From Clostridia bacterium (GTDB taxonomy: Bacteria > Bacillota > Clostridia > Oscillospirales > Acutalibacteraceae): a stretch of DNA of 64,000 bases. Made by a program: the position numbers and the translations under genes. Numbering within the stretch: position 1 is the stretch's first letter; each line of letters opens with the position of its first letter. The notes below the pieces were generated by a model. That model was not told the origin of the DNA. It saw only the letters and a program-made list of their open reading frames with translations, and made no database searches. Location: assembly GCA_017407995.1 (NCBI GenBank), contig JAFQVM010000013.1, forward strand, positions 1 to 64,000. Direction: 5' to 3'. Of the stretch, positions 35,938 to 44,607 are shown one piece after another.

Positions 35938-35954
35938 CGTTCTTCCTCCTGTTA

Positions 35955-36332
35955 TTAGCCGAGCTTAATGAGATTCATTATTGCGGCTGCGGTCTCTGAG
36001 TTTTCGCCGGTCTTCTTTGCGAGCTCAACGAGTTTCTCTACAATAAAAGACAGACCCTGGTCGATAGCGAAGATAACTACGCAGACCGCTGCGACCGATA
36101 CAAGAACAACTCCTGTGTTCTTGAGAACAGTTTTTCTGTCCGGCCATGTAATCTTCTTGATTTCACCTTTGAAATCCTTTCCAAACTTCTTGAAGCCCTT
36201 GCCTATACGCTGGAATATGTTTCCGTTAGGGTTCTTGGGTTTGGATGCTTTAGCCTTTGCTTTTTCGGCTTTTGCAACCTTCTCGGCAGCGGAGAGTTTG
36301 CTGTTATCAGCAGCATTTTCTTTCTTTGCCAT
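35955..36332 (-). CDS. secE: Preprotein translocase subunit SecE
   Basis: 125 residues, longer than the minimal form of about 60 because of a Lys/Ala-rich N-terminal 45-residue extension. The conserved FKGEIKKITWPDRKTVLKNT amphipathic region is followed by a single membrane helix (about 78-100). A further C-terminal tail of about 20 residues is unusual for a one-helix SecE. RBS GGGAGGAG. Upstream of nusG. Confidence 0.93.
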   Translation of the reverse strand: MAKKENAADNSKLSAAEKVAKAEKAKAKASKPKNPNGNIFQRIGKGFKKFGKDFKGEIKKITWPDRKTVLKNTGVVLVSVAAVCVVIFAIDQGLSFIVEKLVELAKKTGENSETAAAIMNLIKLG

Positions 36333-36349
36333 GAGTTTCTCCTCCCGCC

Positions 36350-36499
36350 TTACTTTGTTTCCTTGTGGAGAGTATGCTTCCTGCAGAAACGGCAGTACTT
36401 GTTCATCTCCAACCTGTCCGGTGTGTTCTTCTTGTTTTTAACAGTGTTGTAGTTGCGCTGCTTGCATTCGGTGCAAGCAAGAGTAATCTTAACTCTCAT
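36350..36499 (-). CDS. rpmG: Ribosomal protein L33
   Basis: 49-residue protein: [19 protein letters not shown] at the start, and [12 protein letters not shown] near the end. Two CxxC pairs (TECKQ contributes one Cys pair with CT-EC; the second is CRFC) indicate the zinc-binding form. ATG at 36499 with GGAGGTG upstream. It precedes secE by 17 bp, the usual place in Firmicutes. Confidence 0.96.
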   Translation of the reverse strand: MRVKITLACTECKQRNYNTVKNKKNTPDRLEMNKYCRFCRKHTLHKETK

Positions 36500-36597
36500 A
36501 ACGGCACCTCCATTATTTCGGATTTGATTAGCCTCCCTCTGAACCGGCCTTAGAAAATGAGGGCAGAAAAAAATAGCCCTCTTACAGAGGTACTAAT

Positions 36598-36626
36598 AGA
36601 ATATCACACATGTTTTTTTTCGTCAA
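36598..36626 (-). promoter_or_regulatory. Promoter of the rpmG-secE-nusG-rplKA operon
   Basis: TTGACG and TATTCT on the minus strand with a 17-bp spacer. The 90-nt leader that follows can form CCTCT/AGAGG ahead of a T7 run, or the alternative GAGGGC/GCCCTC around that T-run. Confidence 0.7.
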
Positions 36627-36688
36627 GAGGTTTTTTTGAAAAATTTGCTGATATTTTTACATTAGTTTATAAAGTAAATCAAAATCGT

Positions 36689-36714
36689 GCCGAGGCGCCC
36701 TTTGACGCCCCGGC
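36689..36714 (-). terminator. Terminator after the Gfo/Idh gene
   Basis: GCCGGGGCG/CGCCTCGGC-type stem 11 bp after the stop at 36725, followed on the minus strand by a moderate T-rich run (ACGATTTTGATTT). Confidence 0.6.
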
Positions 36715-36724
36715 TTTCAGTTCT

Positions 36725-37789
36725 TTAATCAAGTACTACTTCTCTGCCTGTCTGTGCAGACTCATAGATAGCCGAAAGTATCTTTATCATGTCAAGACCC
36801 TGCTGCGGCTTGTATACAGGCTCTTTATCAAACAGAACATAGTCGATGAAATTGGCAATGTTGTTGGAATGTCCCTCAACTCCGAGTGTCTTTTTAAGCT
36901 TCTTGTTTTTCTGCTTGCCGTTCTCCTCATAGAATATGGTTGCCGCACCGTTTTCCCACTGCAGACCTGCCTTTGTTCCACGAAGCTCAACAAAGCGCTT
37001 TTCACGTTTAATATTTGATGCCCAGCTGAACTCTATCTGCAAACAAGCTCCGTTTTCAAAACGGATAAAGCCCATCGCAAGGTCCTCAACATCAAATGTA
37101 CCGTTTTCTACCTTGTCACCGAAAGCGGAGTTCTTTGAGTCGCTCGAATCGCTATCAGCAAATTTACAAAACGTTCCGCCGCTGACGGCAACAGGCCTCG
37201 GGTTGCCCATAAGCCATACGGCAAGGTCTATCATATGAACGCCCAAATCGATAAGCGGACCGCCACCCGAAAGCTCCTTGGTGGTAAACCAGCCGCCCTT
37301 ACCGGGAATTCCTCTACGGCGTATCCATCCGCAGCGTGCTGCGTATATTTCACCAAAGCCGCCGTCCTCAGCAATTTTTTTAGCCTCCTGAGATGATACG
37401 ATAAAGCGGTTATTTCTTATAACCATAAGCTTTTTGCCTGTACGCTCGCTGGCCTCTTTCATCTTTGCAGCTTCCTGCGGGTTTACGGCATCAGGCTTCT
37501 CACACAGAACATGCTTGCCAGCCTCCATAGCATCAACCGCTATAATGGAGTGCAAATAGTTCGGAGTACAGATGTCCACAGCCTGAATATCAGGGTCTTT
37601 TAAAAGCTCTTTATAATCTGTATAAACTTTTGCGTTTTTAAAGCACTTTTCTTTAGCCCTCCGAGCCCGCTCTTCAATAATATCACATACAGCGACTATC
37701 TCTGCATTCTTCTGCATAATGTATGCAGGTATATGACTGCCCTTTGCAATGCCGCCTATTCCGATTATTCCGATTTTAAGTTTTTCCAT
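36725..37789 (-). CDS. Gfo/Idh/MocA-family oxidoreductase
   Basis: NAD(P)-dependent dehydrogenase acting on a sugar or polyol. 354 residues. N-terminal Rossmann GIIGIGGIAKGSHIPAY, DICTPNYLHS, the EKPDAVNPQEA segment with the conserved Lys, and the catalytic-domain GGGPLIDLGVHMIDLAVWLM with Asp and His. Substrate not predictable. RBS GGGCGGT. Standing alone between the ribosomal operon and a divergent SDR gene. Confidence 0.9.
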   Translation of the reverse strand: MEKLKIGIIGIGGIAKGSHIPAYIMQKNAEIVAVCDIIEERARRAKEKCFKNAKVYTDYKELLKDPDIQAVDICTPNYLHSIIAVDAMEAGKHVLCEKPDAVNPQEAAKMKEASERTGKKLMVIRNNRFIVSSQEAKKIAEDGGFGEIYAARCGWIRRRGIPGKGGWFTTKELSGGGPLIDLGVHMIDLAVWLMGNPRPVAVSGGTFCKFADSDSSDSKNSAFGDKVENGTFDVEDLAMGFIRFENGACLQIEFSWASNIKREKRFVELRGTKAGLQWENGAATIFYEENGKQKNKKLKKTLGVEGHSNNIANFIDYVLFDKEPVYKPQQGLDMIKILSAIYESAQTGREVVLD

Positions 37790-37907
37790 GTTTACCGCCC
37801 TTCCATAAATAAATTGTTCAACTTGAGTATATCATAAATTTTTTTCATCATCAATAATCAACGCAAAAGAGACAAAACTATTAAAAACCGTATCAAGGAG
37901 ACAATAT

Positions 37908-38672
37908 ATGAAAATTGCAATAATAACAGGAGCATCTTCGGGTTTGGGCAAGGAGTTCGCCATTCAGATAGACAGACAGGAAAAGCTGGACGAGATATGG
38001 CTCATAGCCAGAGACAGAGGTGCGCTGTCGCTGACAGCCTCGGCACTCAGAACCAAATCTCGAATCATAGACCTCGACCTGTCAAAGCAGGAAAACAGAG
38101 ACAGCTTCAGCAATCTTTTAAAGACAGAAGCGCCTTATATAAAAATTCTTGTAAACGCCGCAGGGTTTGGCAAAATCGGAGCTACCGAAATCATAGCCAA
38201 GCAGGATATAAAGGATATGATTGAGGTTAATATATGCGCACTCACGGACATGTGTCTTGCCGCACGTCCGTTTATGCACGCAGGCAGCAGAATAATAAAC
38301 ATGGCTTCCGTTTCAGGCTTTATTCCCCTGCCGTATCTTAATGTATATGCCGCCACAAAAGCTTTTGTACTCAGATTCTCGCAAGGGCTGCACGACGAAC
38401 TCAAAAGCAAGGGAATCGCCGTCACCGCAGTATGTCCTTACTGGGTAGATACAAATTTTATCCCTGTTGCAAAAAACAGCCCCGGCGCCAAAAGCGTCAC
38501 CAACTTCCCGTTTATAACAAAAGCTCAGCCCGTCGTGCAGAGGGCTCTGTGCGACAACAGAAAAGGTAACATCCACTCATTCTTCGGTTTTGCTTCAAAC
38601 ACGGTTCATGTACTCGCTCATATCATGCCCGTCTGTGCACAGATGGCTGTGTGGAATATGATACGCCGTTGA
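37908..38672 (+). CDS. Short-chain dehydrogenase/reductase
   Basis: 254 residues. TGASSGLG cofactor loop at the N-terminus, LVNAAGFG (NAG-type motif), MASVSGF with the active Ser and YAATKAFV with Tyr and Lys. The segment after residue 190 is hydrophobic at the C-terminus, perhaps a membrane-associated tail. Substrate unknown. RBS AAGGAG. Followed by a DtxR-type regulator with its own promoter. Confidence 0.9.
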   Translation: MKIAIITGASSGLGKEFAIQIDRQEKLDEIWLIARDRGALSLTASALRTKSRIIDLDLSKQENRDSFSNLLKTEAPYIKILVNAAGFGKIGATEIIAKQDIKDMIEVNICALTDMCLAARPFMHAGSRIINMASVSGFIPLPYLNVYAATKAFVLRFSQGLHDELKSKGIAVTAVCPYWVDTNFIPVAKNSPGAKSVTNFPFITKAQPVVQRALCDNRKGNIHSFFGFASNTVHVLAHIMPVCAQMAVWNMIRR

Positions 38673-38682
38673 AAAAATTTTG

Positions 38683-38711
38683 TTGAAAGCTTTCCAACAT
38701 CATGCTATACT
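38683..38711 (+). promoter_or_regulatory. Promoter with overlapping dyad upstream of the DtxR-type regulator
   Basis: TTGAAA and TATACT with a 17-bp spacer. The -35 lies in TGTTGAAAGCTTTCCAACA, an imperfect dyad with TGTTG/CAACA outer arms. This is the expected arrangement for metal-dependent autorepression by the downstream gene, though the site does not match a known MntR or IdeR box. Confidence 0.55.
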
Positions 38712-38749
38712 GAATATATACTATTATGTATATTAAAGGAGGGTTTGCC

Positions 38750-39115
38750 GTGAAAATTCAGGAATCGGCTGAAGACTACCTTGAAACCATATTAATTCTC
38801 CGCAATAAATTGGGACGTGTCCGTTCTATTGACATTGTAAACGAGATGGGTTACTCCAAGCCCAGCATCAGTATAGCTATGCGCAAACTGCGTGAAAACG
38901 GATATATAATCATGGACGATGAAGGCTATATCACTCTTACACCTGACGGAATGGAAATTGCCACAAAGATTTATGAGCGTCACAAGCTACTGACCCAGTG
39001 GCTCACACAAATAGGCGTAGATGAGATAACCGCACGTGAGGATGCCTGCCGTATGGAGCACGCAATAAGCGAAGAAAGCTTTGAAAAAATCAAGGAGTAT
39101 GTTCTGGCACAGTAA
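38750..39115 (+). CDS. DtxR/MntR-type metal-dependent transcriptional regulator
   Basis: 121 residues. GTG start at 38750 with AAAGGAGGG upstream. N-terminal winged HTH (about 5-65: SAEDYLETILIL, VRSIDIVNEMGYSKPSIS) and dimerisation/metal-binding part with ERHKLLTQWL, DACRMEHAISEE. Glu, Cys and His in DACRMEH are at the usual metal-site positions. The Fe/Mn preference is unclear. No transporter gene is adjacent. Ends at a strong terminator. Confidence 0.9.
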   Translation: MKIQESAEDYLETILILRNKLGRVRSIDIVNEMGYSKPSISIAMRKLRENGYIIMDDEGYITLTPDGMEIATKIYERHKLLTQWLTQIGVDEITAREDACRMEHAISEESFEKIKEYVLAQ

Positions 39116-39124
39116 GAACTAATA

Positions 39125-39164
39125 AAACATCCCGCAAAATCTTTCAGCGGGATGTTTTTGTTTA
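39125..39164 (+). terminator. Terminator after the DtxR-type gene
   Basis: AAACATCCCGC/GCGGGATGTTT with an 11-nt loop and TTTTGTTT. Confidence 0.88.
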
Positions 39165-39180
39165 AACAAAGGAGTATGTT

Positions 39181-40284
39181 ATGGATAAAAGACTGGTTGG
39201 AAAATGGCACAGCAAAGACAGTCTGATTGAAACAATCAACATCTTTAATAAAAAGTGCTTCAGCACAAAACCTCCAAAAGTTAAAATTTCAATCCCATCA
39301 ACAGGTATCTACAACTTCAGCCCCAACTGTGTCTATGAAAAAGACGGTTTTTTCTGTTTTGAAGTTGATGATATTATTTTCCGCTTCCAATACGCAGACG
39401 GATTTATGTTAAGCCGCTACACAAAGGACGGGGAAGAAAATCAAATAAAATATGAGCGGGTATCCGCCATTCCCGATAAGGGAAAGTATAGATATACACC
39501 TGCTAATGTCGTTGTAGAAAAGGTTGACATGCCAAGACTTACACTGCTGAAAAACTTTGCAAAACACAGCAATCAGCACACCTGCGAACCTTACGAAATT
39601 GAATACAAACTATTTGAAGAAGCACCGCAGATACTGAAAAAATATAACCACGACAGCTACATAGAAAACAAAAGCGGTGATACTCTTGCCTTTGCGCTTC
39701 TCGACTTTGTCTGTGACAATTTTCAGCACAGCGGCTCAATCGGTATGCCAAAAAAGCTAACTGTTGAAAACATTGTTGAATTTTGCGAAAGCCACGACAA
39801 CAAAACAAATTGTCGGGGTCTTGCCGCACTTTTGGCATCTCTCATGCGCATGAACGGAATCAAAGCTTCGCATATCACCTGCATACCATACGAGGAGCCT
39901 TTTGACGACTGTCATGTCGTTGTCGACTGTATTCTTCCGTCGGGTACAAGGGTTATGTTTGACCCGACATACCGTCTGTATTTAAAAGACAAGAAAGGAA
40001 ATTATGTATCCTTGTCAAAGCTCCGTCAAATGCTGATTAGCGGACAGTCCTATTATCCCAACCCACAGGCATCATATAACGGAGCTGGCTTTAACGTAAA
40101 AGCTCACAGAAAATACATGACTAAAAACACGCTTCGCTTTTCAAGAGCTGTTTTCAATGCCGACGGAGTTGATGAGGGCGATGTCAGGCGTATAGAATTA
40201 GTGCCCGAAAAATATCCTGTTGAAAAGTTTGATGAAGAGAAAAGAAAACAGTTCGTCTTTGACGAGCGGGAGTTCTGGGGATAA
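39181..40284 (+). CDS. Transglutaminase-like domain protein
   Basis: 367 residues. The C-terminal part (about 155-290) has the papain-like transglutaminase core. NKTNCRGLAALLASL carries the Cys, DDCHVVVDC the His and FDPTYRLY the Asp, so the triad is complete. The N-terminal 120 residues form an unassigned beta-rich domain. No signal peptide, so it is intracellular. It may act as a protease or amidase rather than a cross-linker. RBS AAAGGAG. A more AT-rich GIY-YIG gene follows 28 bp later. Confidence 0.8.
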   Translation: MDKRLVGKWHSKDSLIETINIFNKKCFSTKPPKVKISIPSTGIYNFSPNCVYEKDGFFCFEVDDIIFRFQYADGFMLSRYTKDGEENQIKYERVSAIPDKGKYRYTPANVVVEKVDMPRLTLLKNFAKHSNQHTCEPYEIEYKLFEEAPQILKKYNHDSYIENKSGDTLAFALLDFVCDNFQHSGSIGMPKKLTVENIVEFCESHDNKTNCRGLAALLASLMRMNGIKASHITCIPYEEPFDDCHVVVDCILPSGTRVMFDPTYRLYLKDKKGNYVSLSKLRQMLISGQSYYPNPQASYNGAGFNVKAHRKYMTKNTLRFSRAVFNADGVDEGDVRRIELVPEKYPVEKFDEEKRKQFVFDEREFWG

Positions 40285-40312
40285 AAAATTTTAGAAATGG
40301 AGAGATATTCAA

Positions 40313-41137
40313 ATGCTTAAACTAAATGACTTAATGAGATTAAGTGACGATGAACTAAAAAATACAAAAGTCCGTTTTAATCAGTACAATGGTGAAGATA
40401 ATCCAATAGAGGAGTTCAAGAAAAGTCCCGAAAAATTATTAAAATGGAACTATTGGAATTCTCAAAAATATAAAGTCGGTCAACTTTCCATTGGTTTAGT
40501 CAAAATGAGCCAAGATGAATGGCTTTTGTTCACGGTCGGTACAATTACTGCGATAAAAGATATACCATTTAATAGTGGCATTGGATATGAATACAGAATA
40601 GAGGAAGACTTATACGGAGATTTGTTTGGTCGTGTAATAATTAAATACCACAAGACTATGCAAAGTCAATTTCCTAATGCAGATACCGTAATGGATAACT
40701 TGATTGTAAAAGAAGTTCTGCCAAGCGTGTTTTCAGGGTTTGATTTTCCCGGTTATGATAAAGTGTCATTAACCTATGCTGAATTAGAAACTATTGTAAA
40801 CGGTCGCTATCCAAGTTATAAAAATGCATTAGAAAACCAACAAGCTGTTTATGTTCTAACGGATACGAATACAGGCAAACTATATGTTGGAAGTGCCACA
40901 AGTAAAAACGAGATGCTTTTATCTCGTTGGAAAGGTTACATTAATACTTTCCACAACGGCAACGAAGGTTTAAAAGAATTATTTAAAAAAGAAGGAGCAG
41001 ATTATTTTAAAAAATATTTCAAGTATAGTATACTTGAAAATTTTAATTCAAAAGTCAATTCCGATTTTATTCTTGAAAGAGAAGCATATTGGAAAAAAGT
41101 TTTAGATACCAAAAAACACGGCTACAATAAAAACTAA
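40313..41137 (+). CDS. GIY-YIG nuclease-domain protein
   Basis: 274 residues. The C-terminal domain (about 180-274) has AVYVLTDTNTGKLYVGSA (the GIY and YVG strands), then RWKGYINTF with the Arg and a metal-binding Glu in FILEREAYWKK. The N-terminal 170 residues are a separate domain (KMSQDEWLLFTVG, IGYEYRIEEDLYGDLFGR) that I cannot name. It is more AT-rich than its neighbours and uses many AAA, TTA and ATT codons, suggesting acquired DNA. RBS AATGGAG. Distinct from uvrC nearby. Confidence 0.8.
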   Translation: MLKLNDLMRLSDDELKNTKVRFNQYNGEDNPIEEFKKSPEKLLKWNYWNSQKYKVGQLSIGLVKMSQDEWLLFTVGTITAIKDIPFNSGIGYEYRIEEDLYGDLFGRVIIKYHKTMQSQFPNADTVMDNLIVKEVLPSVFSGFDFPGYDKVSLTYAELETIVNGRYPSYKNALENQQAVYVLTDTNTGKLYVGSATSKNEMLLSRWKGYINTFHNGNEGLKELFKKEGADYFKKYFKYSILENFNSKVNSDFILEREAYWKKVLDTKKHGYNKN

Positions 41138-41172
41138 TTTTGCTTGCTCAAAATTTTGAAAGTGAGGTACAT

Positions 41173-41541
41173 ATGCAAATCTTATCTTGCAACCCAGAAG
41201 ACGATACTTTTTTCGTGGGGCTTTCACTAAAAGAGTTTGAGCGTCTATCTTTAGAGTACAATATTGAGTATGACTTACAATATGATTTAGAACAAACAAA
41301 GCAAATCGCTTTTCAAAATCTAAACAAAACCGACTATATCCAAATGATTAAAGAGGCTTACAATATTAAGAGCGCACCTTTCGTTTGTGTTGTTGTAAAC
41401 AGAAATGTTTCAGAAATTGCTGTCAGACCATCACATTTTCCTTTTTCCAATCTTTGGAATGGTTACAGTCCATGGAAAGCAATACAAGCGCAAGAAATAG
41501 ACAGTCTTGAGGTTTTAAAAAACACAAAAAAACAACAATGA
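41173..41541 (+). CDS. Hypothetical protein paired with the GIY-YIG gene
   Basis: 122 residues, soluble, no recognised family. AT-rich like the preceding gene, and starting 35 bp after it with GAGG upstream of the ATG at 41173. Noticeable parts are an acidic, Tyr- and Leu-rich centre (EYNIEYDLQYDLEQ) and APFVCVVVNRN. The shared base composition and a common terminator suggest that it arrived with the GIY-YIG gene. Confidence 0.65.
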   Translation: MQILSCNPEDDTFFVGLSLKEFERLSLEYNIEYDLQYDLEQTKQIAFQNLNKTDYIQMIKEAYNIKSAPFVCVVVNRNVSEIAVRPSHFPFSNLWNGYSPWKAIQAQEIDSLEVLKNTKKQQ

Positions 41542-41550
41542 ATAGCTACA

Positions 41551-41590
41551 AAAAGCACTTTTGATACCAACGTACCAAAAGTGCTTTTTT
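41551..41590. terminator. Terminator (bidirectional)
   Basis: AAAAAGCACTTTTG/CAAAAGTGCTTTTTT with a 12-nt loop, between the GIY-YIG unit and the convergent YccF gene. Confidence 0.87.
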
Positions 41591-41595
41591 CTTTC

Positions 41596-41955
41596 TTATC
41601 TGACCGTTGTTCCGAACGGCATGAATGCAAGTTTCGCAAACTTAAAATACTGCAAGCCTATCGGGATAAGGATTATTGTGCAGCAGCACAGCACACCCAT
41701 ACCCAAGCAATACAGAGCGTTCTCCCAACCGAGCAGCGCTATCCAAAGGATGTTGGCCAGCAGACTCGGTGCTCCGCCGATAAAGTCAACCTCCTTACCG
41801 AACGGTGCCAGCGAGAGTTTTGCAAACTTGAAACACTGTCTGCCCACCGGAATGCCTACCACCGTAATACAGCAGAGCAATCCGCTCAAGAACCAAAGCA
41901 GCGCTGTTACAAAGCCCCCAAAAATAAACCACACTATGTTTGCCAATATCTTCAT
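41596..41955 (-). CDS. YccF-domain membrane protein
   Basis: 119 residues containing two copies of the YccF (DUF307) repeat. Each copy has hydrophobic helices followed by a conserved GIPxGxQxFKFAKLxxxPFG pattern (VGIPVGRQCFKFAKL, and LIPIGLQYFKFAKLAF). Inner membrane protein of unknown function. ATG at 41955 with AAGGAAGGGG. Single gene, divergent from uvrC. Confidence 0.85.
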   Translation of the reverse strand: MKILANIVWFIFGGFVTALLWFLSGLLCCITVVGIPVGRQCFKFAKLSLAPFGKEVDFIGGAPSLLANILWIALLGWENALYCLGMGVLCCCTIILIPIGLQYFKFAKLAFMPFGTTVR

Positions 41956-42055
41956 ATTACCCCTTCCTTTCTCAGGGAATATCCCCCATTTACAATTTAC
42001 CATACAATTATTTCCTATTTTTGTCTTAGCTTATAAATTTTTATAAACTGCGATA

Positions 42056-42085
42056 TTGAATCGACCCACTATATTATAGTATAAT
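42056..42085 (+). promoter_or_regulatory. Promoter of uvrC
   Basis: TTGAAT and TATAAT with an 18-bp spacer, about 38 bp before the uvrC ATG. Confidence 0.65.
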
Positions 42086-42122
42086 AAACATTAAGAAAAT
42101 TTGCTTTAGCCGAGGTGATAAC

Positions 42123-43964
42123 ATGAACGAAAAACTGCAAACACTCCGAAAAAAAGCCATGCAGCTGCCGCTGACTCCGGGTGTTTACCTGATGAAAAAC
42201 CGTCAAGGTGAGATTATTTATGTCGGCAAGGCTAAAGCTCTTAAAAACAGAGTAAGTCAGTATTTCGGTTCACAGAATAACCACGGTATAAAAGTTTTAA
42301 AGATGGTTGAAAATGTTGATGATTTTGACGTCATACTTACTGACAGCGAATTTGAAGCGTTGATTCTCGAATGTAGTCTTATAAAACAGCACTCACCAAA
42401 ATATAATATATTACTCAAGGACGATAAAGGGTACTCCTATGTCAAAATAACAAATGAAAAGTGGCGCAACGTCTACGCTGTGCTGCAGCGTGAGGATGAC
42501 GGTGCTGAGTATCTCGGCCCGTACACCAGCTCCTTTGCAGTTAAAAATACAGTTGATGAGGCAAAAAAGATTTTCCGTCTGCCTCAGTGCAACAAAACCT
42601 TTCCACGTGACTGCGGCAAAGGCAGACCGTGCCTCAATTATTTCATCTCTCAATGCTGTGCTCCGTGCAGCGGCAAGGTACCTTTTGAGCAGTACGATGA
42701 AGCGGTCAACGATGCGATAGCTTTCATAAAAGGCGGCTACACTCATGCTATCGCCGACCTTGAAAAAAGAATGAACGAAGCCGCCGAAAATCTCGAATTT
42801 GAAAAAGCCGCACGGCTTCGTGACAGAATAGCGGCGATAAAACGTCTGGGCGGCAAGCAAAAAGTCATATCAGCCTCTGTCAAGGAACAGGACGTATTCT
42901 CTCTTGTATTAGGTTCAGCCGCATCGGGCAAAGCTTGCCTTTCAGTCATACGTTTTGCAGACGGCAGACTTTACGACAGCGAAAACTTTATAATTGACAC
43001 TCCCGAAAATATATCCGAAGCGCTTTCCCAGTTAATCAGGAGATTCTACATGATAAGAGACTTCATCCCAAAGCGGGTATCCGTAGAACAGGAGATTGCC
43101 GACGAGGAGCTTATCACCAGATGGCTCAGCGAAAAGAAAGGCAAAAATGTAATAATCTCGCACAGCACTACAAACGAACAGAAGAAGCTGTTTGATATGT
43201 GCCGTTCCAATGCCGCACAGCATCTCGCACCCGTCACAGGGACAACAGGCCGCAAAGCCGCAGCCCTTGATGAGCTGGCAAGCCTTTTGGGGCTCGGCAG
43301 CGCACCTGAGGTCATTGAATCATATGACATCTCCCACACAGCAGGTAGTGACAATGTTGCGGGCATGATTGTTTTCAGAAACGGAGAGCCGTACAAAAAA
43401 GCCTACAAGCGCTTTATCATAAAAGGCTTTGACGGTCAGGATGACTATGCTTCAATGGCGGAAGTCCTTGACAGACGTTTTACCCGATACGAAGAAGAAA
43501 AAGACAGCGGCGAGGGCTTTGGCAAACTGCCCGACCTCATACTTCTTGACGGCGGCAAGGGACAAGTTTCCGCAGTCGAGCCTGTTCTTAAAAAGCACAA
43601 TCTTTTAATTCCTCTTTTCGGAATGGTTAAAGACGGCAACCACCGCACACGAGCCATAGCACTTTCAGGCGGTGAGATAGCACTAAGTTCAAAGCGCAAG
43701 GCATTCACACTGGTCTCCGAAATACAGGAGGAAGTTCACCGCTTTGCCGTAAGCTACCACAGGTCACGCAGAAAAGCGACTTCGCTCTCCAGCACGCTGA
43801 CGGACATACCCGGAGTCGGACCGACAAGAGCAAAGGCACTTTTAAAACACTTTAAAACCATTACTGCCATACGCAATGCAAGTATAGAACAGCTCTGTGA
43901 GGTTGAAGGCATATCCGAAAAAACAGCGTTAATTATATATAATGCACTCAAAAGCGATGATTAA
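42123..43964 (+). CDS. uvrC: Excinuclease ABC subunit C
   Basis: Makes both incisions in nucleotide excision repair with UvrB. 613 residues. N-terminal GIY-YIG nuclease (GVYLMKNRQGEIIYVGKA), a Cys cluster near residue 155-180, the UvrB-binding UVR motif (LEFEKAARLRDRIAAI, about 215), an RNase H-like second nuclease (ESYDISHTAGSDNVAGM, LILLDGGKGQ), and a C-terminal helix-hairpin-helix pair (IPGVGPTRAKALL, VEGISEKTALII). All intact. Confidence 0.97.
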   Translation: MNEKLQTLRKKAMQLPLTPGVYLMKNRQGEIIYVGKAKALKNRVSQYFGSQNNHGIKVLKMVENVDDFDVILTDSEFEALILECSLIKQHSPKYNILLKDDKGYSYVKITNEKWRNVYAVLQREDDGAEYLGPYTSSFAVKNTVDEAKKIFRLPQCNKTFPRDCGKGRPCLNYFISQCCAPCSGKVPFEQYDEAVNDAIAFIKGGYTHAIADLEKRMNEAAENLEFEKAARLRDRIAAIKRLGGKQKVISASVKEQDVFSLVLGSAASGKACLSVIRFADGRLYDSENFIIDTPENISEALSQLIRRFYMIRDFIPKRVSVEQEIADEELITRWLSEKKGKNVIISHSTTNEQKKLFDMCRSNAAQHLAPVTGTTGRKAAALDELASLLGLGSAPEVIESYDISHTAGSDNVAGMIVFRNGEPYKKAYKRFIIKGFDGQDDYASMAEVLDRRFTRYEEEKDSGEGFGKLPDLILLDGGKGQVSAVEPVLKKHNLLIPLFGMVKDGNHRTRAIALSGGEIALSSKRKAFTLVSEIQEEVHRFAVSYHRSRRKATSLSSTLTDIPGVGPTRAKALLKHFKTITAIRNASIEQLCEVEGISEKTALIIYNALKSDD

Positions 43965-43988
43965 CCCTTCTTAAGCCCTTGACTTCAC

Positions 43989-44017
43989 TTGACACAAGGG
44001 GTAAAGAATGAGATAAT
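43989..44017 (+). promoter_or_regulatory. Promoter of the rsmD-coaD operon
   Basis: TTGACA and GATAAT with a 17-bp spacer, 42 bp before the rsmD start. Confidence 0.65.
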
Positions 44018-44058
44018 TAAATGTAATTTTTTGTATTATTTTTCAAAGGAATGATTTG

Positions 44059-44607
44059 ATGAGAGTTATTACAGGCTCGGCACGAGGCAGAGTTTTAAAG
44101 ACACTTCAGGGCGAAGATGTCAGACCGACAACTGACCGTGTCAAAGAGGCCATTTTCAGTATAATACAGTTCGAACTTGAGGGCAGACGTGTGCTTGACC
44201 TTTTTGCTGGCTCAGGTCAGCTCGGAATTGAGGCTCTCAGCCGAGGTGCCGCAAGTGCTACTTTTGTCGACATGTCAAAGGAATCCATATCAACTGTCAA
44301 GGACAACCTCAACCACACAAAGCTCGGTGAAAACGCACGTGTCGTTCAGACGGATGCACTCTCTTTTTTAAAGCTCGGCTCAGACGTTTTTGACATTGTT
44401 TTTGTCGACCCTCCGTATGCAAGCGACTTGGTCCAAAAAGCTCTGAATCTGCTGTCTGACAGGGTTGCCGCAGGCGGAATCGTCATGTGCGAAACACCGT
44501 GGGGTGCAGAGCTTCCCGAACGTGTCGGCGAGCTGACACTCGGACGCACCTACAAATACGGAAAAATCATGATAAGTGTATACAGAAAGGATGTGCCTGA
44601 AGTATGA
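44059..44607 (+). CDS. rsmD: 16S rRNA (guanine966-N2)-methyltransferase
   Basis: 182 residues. N-terminal RVITGSARGRVLKT, the SAM-binding LDLFAGSGQLGIEALSRGA and the catalytic VDPPYA motif are diagnostic. ATG at 44059 with AAAGGAATG upstream. Overlaps coaD by 4 bases, a pairing seen in many Firmicutes. Confidence 0.96.
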   Translation: MRVITGSARGRVLKTLQGEDVRPTTDRVKEAIFSIIQFELEGRRVLDLFAGSGQLGIEALSRGAASATFVDMSKESISTVKDNLNHTKLGENARVVQTDALSFLKLGSDVFDIVFVDPPYASDLVQKALNLLSDRVAAGGIVMCETPWGAELPERVGELTLGRTYKYGKIMISVYRKDVPEV

